Source of the DNA: CABMGO01 sp964408125
Lineage (GTDB): Archaea; Nanobdellota; Nanobdellia; Pacearchaeales; GW2011-AR1
Direction of reading: 5' to 3'
NCBI GenBank assembly: GCA_964408125.1
Contig: CAYOYC010000024.1
Location: forward strand, 1-9,628
DNA: 9,628 nucleotides
How positions within the stretch are numbered: position 1 is the first letter of the stretch; every line of letters starts with the position of its first letter. Positions 5,985 to 9,628 of this stretch are shown in pieces. The position numbers and the translations under genes were made by a program. The notes under the pieces are model-generated. The model had not been told where the DNA came from and did no database searches. It saw nothing but the letters and a program-made list of their open reading frames with translations.

Positions 5985-8216
5985 CTATGGCCGAGCAAGA
6001 CATTCGTCGTAAGCATTGGAAGTAGAGCTAAATCCATTCTGAAACCAACAAACAACGCTTTTCATAAAACCGCTAGCCTTTCTTACTTCTTCAGCAATAT
6101 CTAAACATTTACCATCTGCACCACATAAATTACTTGAACACTGTGCATTAAATTGACAACTTTGATTATTCTCTATTAATAATTTGAATTCATGTGTAGT
6201 ATCGCAATAGTATCTATTTCCTGCAACATTCACTCTAACAACAATTGAACTATCTCCAACACACCTATTATTTAAAACACAACCATTACAACCAGGCCTT
6301 TCATTTACACAGCTTATTCCATTCCATATTTTACCATTTACACAACCACGAGAACAAACGCTTCCGTTTTTTACGTACCCATCCTGAATATTACAAACAT
6401 AACAATTTTCACCAGTAGAACAATTGGCATTACCAACAACATTCCCGCCCGCCAACACAGTAGAAGAACATATTCCATCGAATTCACCACACGGAGCAAA
6501 TCCCTCTATACAAGATCTATTATCTAATTTATTTAATCTAAATCCCACAGAACAATTCCATTGGCAAGTTCTAGCAACGCCAGAAACATAACTCCAAGTC
6601 AAATTAACAGAAGCATTAGTAGTAAAATCTATTCCCTTCGTAAAATTAGAACCTAGTGGCTCATTTCCGGTACAATTATTTAAAACACAAGTACCATTAC
6701 GAGCATGATACCCATTGCTACAAACAAAGCATTTGAAATCTGGATTACAACAATCCAAAGAATCATTAACAATTGCATTGGTGAATCCTACGGAATTATT
6801 GCAAATACCCTTAGCAACGCTACACTCACTAGCCCTCACTCCACCAGGCTGATTAAAACAACTATTAGAAACACAAAATCCCTGCTGAGAATCATAGCTA
6901 TATCCACTATCACAACTATAACAACCTATTCCTGGGATTCCACACGATCTCTCCCCAACGTTCTCCGCATTTGCTAAAGACTTAGTGCTAGTGTTACAAA
7001 AATACATATACTGTTTTCCAGGTCTAGAATCCAAACAATCATTTGTTCCAAGAACACCACTACATTTTAAAGACTCATTATCAAAAATACTAGATATAGG
7101 ACAGCCCATAGGAACACTCCATTTAAAACAATAATTACTAGATTCATTTCTTACACATGTTTTATAATTAGTCGGATCAACATCTTCCACACTTATATTC
7201 TCCCCCAGAAAATTACACTCGCTATTACATCCATAATCAATATTTTGTATATTCCCATACGTAGGCTCAGAACGATTTGCACCCCTATAAGAGAAAATAC
7301 TATAAGAAATATTCTTCATTATCTTCACATTCGAATCATTCAAAAATGGAACAATTATACTAGAACCGGATACACGTGTAGGATTACCATATTTAGACAT
7401 ATTGCCATCACAAGAACAAACTTCTACGCTACCCGAATAGCCTTCGTAGAAATATGTCCAAATCACATCATACCCATCGACATCTGCAGAAGAAAGTGAT
7501 ATATTTTGACTACATCCCCCACGATAATCACAGGCACTAGGAGAAGTTTGAATCACTGGACTATCCATAGATGGATTAGTAACATTACATCTAGAAAAAC
7601 AATCATATTCATAGCAAGTAGGCGCTGGACTAATATCTACATAACGTCCTGAAACACATCTCTTAGTAATCAAATTCCTACTAACACATGATATATAAAA
7701 ATCACTAGTACAGGGAACAAAATCTTCATTATCTTCATACTTTCCGGAAATATTCAAATCAAATAATTTTAAACCTTCTGTGCAAGACGAATTAACAATT
7801 AATTTAGAATAAACAACATTCCCCCTTGAACTAGAAGAAGAAGAAGAAGAAGTCGCTCTACCCCCGCTAAGAGTAGTATCATATGTAAGTCTAGTAATCC
7901 CGCCATTTAATTTAACGCCATAAACATATCCATTATCACAAGACGAACTAGTAGATGCAGAAGCTTTTGCCCAACCAATCTTCAAACTAGTAATATTCAT
8001 TGGCTTATCTAATTCAAACTCAATACGATTAGTTAAAAATCCAGCATTATTCTCAAATACATTCTTATTAAATATAGTATATACAACGGGAGCTGCCGCA
8101 TTACCCGTAATTCCCCCAAAAAACTCACTAAATGAAAATGCACTTACAGAAAATACAGAAAATACAACCAATACTAATACAACAAATGCCAAACCACTTC
8201 TTTTCTTACTGAACAT
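5985..8216 (-). CDS. Large secreted Cys-rich surface protein with ITGNA motif
   Basis: 743 residues. A signal peptide (1-26, n-region KKR, cleavage after VSA) is followed by FFGGITGNAA (32-41), a motif I associate with exported proteins of Woesearchaeota/Pacearchaeota. Residues about 45-160 look beta-rich and contain an eight-Ser run (123-130). Residues 165-390 are Cys-rich. Residues 394-636 hold four copies of the Cys module also found in the next gene. The C-terminus has CQFNAQCSSNLCGADGKC (687-704), then a helix and a final CWFQNG...DECLARP. About two dozen N-x-S/T sequons occur. No second membrane segment is present, so it is secreted, or held by its signal helix if uncleaved. It is the first gene of a two-gene operon with a TTTAAATA box 22-29 nt before the ATG. 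Function is unknown; a structural or adhesive surface role is inferred. Confidence 0.85.
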   Translation of the reverse strand: MFSKKRSGLAFVVLVLVVFSVFSVSAFSFSEFFGGITGNAAAPVVYTIFNKNVFENNAGFLTNRIEFELDKPMNITSLKIGWAKASASTSSSCDNGYVYGVKLNGGITRLTYDTTLSGGRATSSSSSSSSRGNVVYSKLIVNSSCTEGLKLFDLNISGKYEDNEDFVPCTSDFYISCVSRNLITKRCVSGRYVDISPAPTCYEYDCFSRCNVTNPSMDSPVIQTSPSACDYRGGCSQNISLSSADVDGYDVIWTYFYEGYSGSVEVCSCDGNMSKYGNPTRVSGSSIIVPFLNDSNVKIMKNISYSIFSYRGANRSEPTYGNIQNIDYGCNSECNFLGENISVEDVDPTNYKTCVRNESSNYCFKWSVPMGCPISSIFDNESLKCSGVLGTNDCLDSRPGKQYMYFCNTSTKSLANAENVGERSCGIPGIGCYSCDSGYSYDSQQGFCVSNSCFNQPGGVRASECSVAKGICNNSVGFTNAIVNDSLDCCNPDFKCFVCSNGYHARNGTCVLNNCTGNEPLGSNFTKGIDFTTNASVNLTWSYVSGVARTCQWNCSVGFRLNKLDNRSCIEGFAPCGEFDGICSSTVLAGGNVVGNANCSTGENCYVCNIQDGYVKNGSVCSRGCVNGKIWNGISCVNERPGCNGCVLNNRCVGDSSIVVRVNVAGNRYYCDTTHEFKLLIENNQSCQFNAQCSSNLCGADGKCLDIAEEVRKASGFMKSVVCWFQNGFSSTSNAYDECLARP
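6309..7037 (-). repeat. Four tandem Cys modules (743-residue protein)
   Basis: Protein repeat, residues 394-636, ending in cores CYSCDSGYSYDSQQGFC, CFVCSNGYHARNGTC, CQWNCSVGFRLNKL and CYVCNIQDGYVKNGSVC. The first unit matches the first unit of the neighbour closely in pattern, including a shared SLANA stretch and an identical CYSC. Confidence 0.75.
7833..7852 (-). repeat. TCT microsatellite encoding a Ser run
   Basis: Six TCT codons in a row on the coding strand, followed by AGT and TCA, give eight serines (residues 123-130) between an SGGRAT stretch and RGNVV. Slippage by whole units would change only the linker length, not the frame. Confidence 0.85.
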
Positions 8217-8237
8217 AATTATCCAATTAAACCAGAC

Positions 8238-8245
8238 TATTTAAA
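8238..8245 (-). promoter_or_regulatory. TATA box of the surface-protein operon
   Basis: TTTAAATA on the minus strand, 22-29 nt before the ATG at 8216, in the 44-nt gap after the zinc-finger gene. The spacing predicts a leaderless mRNA covering both surface genes. Confidence 0.6.
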
Positions 8246-8260
8246 TATTTTTATTCAAAA

Positions 8261-9577
8261 TTATAAAACACCATTAGGAGATTTACTCAAACACCCCTTA
8301 CAAACCATCTTCCCAGAAGAGCTTCTAACCATACTTCTATTTTCGAATATTTTAGAGCAAATAGGACAATACGAAACACAAGACGAACACTTTTCCTTTC
8401 CAGTTAAACTGCTTACACGAGTACAATTTTTACAAAATAATTTTCCGCAATCTCCACACTCCCTAACACAATTTTTACAAACAACTTTTCCACAACTATT
8501 ACAAACTCCAGCAATACAAAGTCTACAAAACCGCTTCCCGCATTCCGAACAAGCATGCAAACACGAACTACAACATATATGTCCTCCGTGACAAACATTA
8601 ATCTGATCCAAAGACGTTTTACAGGAATCACATATAAAATCTGTCAACTTATCCGTAAGTGGGTTATATACAACTTCGATAACTTTCGTAAATCCTGCCT
8701 CCTTCAATCCTAAAAATATTTTAAAAATTGGATAATAAATTATAGTAGTATTAATCAACCTATTTTCCACATCCAGGGCATTTTTCATTTTTTCATTATC
8801 AATAACTACCTTTTTCTCATCATTTAATCTCTTTAAATGGGACTCGGAAAAAGAGCTATTGAGTAACTCTTTCGCTCTCTTAGATTTCTCATCATCCTGC
8901 GATGCCTCTGCCTCTTTAATCCTTTCCAAAAGTCTATTCCTATTCAAATTAAATTCATTTAAAATAGAAACGTAATGTTCTTCGATTCTAGAAACTTCCT
9001 TTCCCAGATCCGTATCTAAAACTAAAGATATTTCGGAAACCTTATTGTTTAGTAGTTCATGCAACTTTTCTTTCGCAACTTCATAATCCTTCGCTAAATG
9101 TTCAGTAGACGCCTCCTCTACTCTACCCTCCTTAACATTATAATCTTCCAAATCACCCGAAACAATCTTCCCCTCATGGACAAATATCTCATTCAAAACC
9201 TGCTCTATATTGCTTTTATATCTAAACGTGGTCAAAAAACTAAATCTAGAAAAATAATTATTTTCATGATTCTTTTCTATCTTAGAAATAGAACAATTCC
9301 TCAGGGAAATCTTTTCCCTCACATTAGACGGAAACTCAAAATCTATTTTTAATAAACTTTTACTTGGTTTATTTTTTAAATAATCTTTTATCTTTATAAT
9401 TAATCCCGCGCTATCCGTCAAATCCTCAAAATTTAATTCTACATTTCTCTCAACCTTAAAAACAATTTGTATTTTCTCCGGAATACCCTTAATCACTAAT
9501 TCATTATTATGAATAGACACTTCACATTTCAAACTCTTAAAAAAGTTCTCCACCAATTTTACATTTTGTTCATTCAT
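8261..9577 (-). CDS. Coiled-coil protein with C-terminal tandem zinc knuckles, unknown function
   Basis: 438 residues, no signal peptide, predicted cytoplasmic. Residues 1-130 are a mixed alpha/beta region I do not recognise. Residues about 155-275 are highly charged and helical, probably coiled coil. Residues 276-311 (IIYYPIF, then VVYNPLTDK) resemble a short strand motif found just before zinc ribbons in some uncharacterised proteins (inference). Residues 316-429 are packed with CxxC pairs: C316/C319, C329, H333, C336/C339, then three near-identical CxxCGKxxCxxC knuckles (343-354, 359-370, 374-385), then C397/C400, C404/C407 and C426/C429, enough for about six zinc ions. A RING-like or treble-clef cross-brace is possible. 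It could bind nucleic acid or protein; no catalytic motif is seen. A TTATAAA box lies 30-36 nt before the ATG. The next gene downstream has its own promoter. Confidence 0.85.
   Translation of the reverse strand: MNEQNVKLVENFFKSLKCEVSIHNNELVIKGIPEKIQIVFKVERNVELNFEDLTDSAGLIIKIKDYLKNKPSKSLLKIDFEFPSNVREKISLRNCSISKIEKNHENNYFSRFSFLTTFRYKSNIEQVLNEIFVHEGKIVSGDLEDYNVKEGRVEEASTEHLAKDYEVAKEKLHELLNNKVSEISLVLDTDLGKEVSRIEEHYVSILNEFNLNRNRLLERIKEAEASQDDEKSKRAKELLNSSFSESHLKRLNDEKKVVIDNEKMKNALDVENRLINTTIIYYPIFKIFLGLKEAGFTKVIEVVYNPLTDKLTDFICDSCKTSLDQINVCHGGHICCSSCLHACSECGKRFCRLCIAGVCNSCGKVVCKNCVRECGDCGKLFCKNCTRVSSLTGKEKCSSCVSYCPICSKIFENRSMVRSSSGKMVCKGCLSKSPNGVL
8423..8551 (-). repeat. Three tandem CxxCGKxxCxxC zinc knuckles
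   Basis: Residues 343-385 of the 438-residue protein: CSECGKRFCRLC, CNSCGKVVCKNC, CGDCGKLFCKNC, repeating every 15-16 residues. Each has four Cys, enough for one zinc or for cross-braced pairs. Confidence 0.85.
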
Positions 9578-9606
9578 CTCTTCTCGAAAATTAGTTAAAA
9601 AAAGAG

Positions 9607-9613
9607 TTTATAA
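9607..9613 (-). promoter_or_regulatory. TATA box of the zinc-finger gene
   Basis: TTATAAA on the minus strand, 30-36 nt before the ATG at 9577, further than at the other genes, so a leader of a few nucleotides is expected. The element is nearly symmetric and could also serve a + strand gene starting beyond the window. Confidence 0.45.
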
Positions 9614-9628
9614 GGATTATTAAGATAA

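Noticed and set aside
7833..7852. Phase-variable on/off switch at the TCT repeat
   Set aside because: The unit is three bases, so slippage cannot shift the frame.
8413..8631. A 72-codon Cys-poor frame within the zinc-knuckle region, same strand
   Set aside because: It is a frame-shifted shadow of the repeated CxxC codons and has no start signal of its own.
1..9628. CRISPR arrays, insertion sequences or attachment sites
   Set aside because: No regularly spaced direct repeats, transposase motifs or terminal inverted repeats were seen. The tRNA gene shows no partial copy elsewhere in the window.

Overview
The window looks like a piece of an AT-rich, gene-dense archaeal genome, most likely a DPANN-type lineage (Woesearchaeota/Pacearchaeota-like). 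What is seen: a deoxyhypusine synthase domain (an archaeal/eukaryotic enzyme), an archaeal/eukaryotic-type prolyl-tRNA synthetase with a four-Cys C-terminal zinc site, a tRNA-Arg(UCG) whose anticodon loop is interrupted by a 16-nt insertion at the canonical archaeal intron position, archaeal TATA boxes about 20-30 nt upstream of start codons, and large Cys-rich secreted proteins, one with an ITGNA motif behind its signal peptide. The phylum is inferred from these traits; no marker gene in the window proves it.

Layout. On the + strand, 70-2220 encodes a 716-residue fusion of a degenerate acetyltransferase-like domain, a canonical GNAT domain and a complete deoxyhypusine synthase. Its ATG overlaps the stop of a possible upstream gene cut off by the window edge. 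It converges on a small minus-strand pair (2223-2521): a 57-residue ribbon-helix-helix protein and a 42-residue helical protein that overlap by ATGA. Next, all on the minus strand, come a 91-residue SH3-barrel-like protein (2581-2856) and prolyl-tRNA synthetase (2889-4340). The tRNA-Arg gene (4433-4520, + strand) is divergent from proS. It runs tail-to-tail into a two-gene surface operon (4523-8216, minus): a 743-residue secreted Cys-rich protein followed by a 484-residue membrane-anchored Cys-rich protein, which share the same Cys module. Last is a 438-residue coiled-coil/multi-zinc-finger protein of unknown role (8261-9577, minus).

How it fits together. Translation is one theme: deoxyhypusine synthesis for aIF5A, prolyl-tRNA synthetase and tRNA-Arg. 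The cell surface is the other: two disulfide- and sequon-rich exported proteins. Four minus-strand genes or operons carry the same TTTAAATA octamer at nearly the same distance from the ATG, so most first genes are probably transcribed leaderless, while downstream genes are coupled by overlap or short gaps. The strongest candidate for something new is the GNAT-GNAT-deoxyhypusine synthase fusion. The shared Cys module and the zinc-knuckle protein come next.
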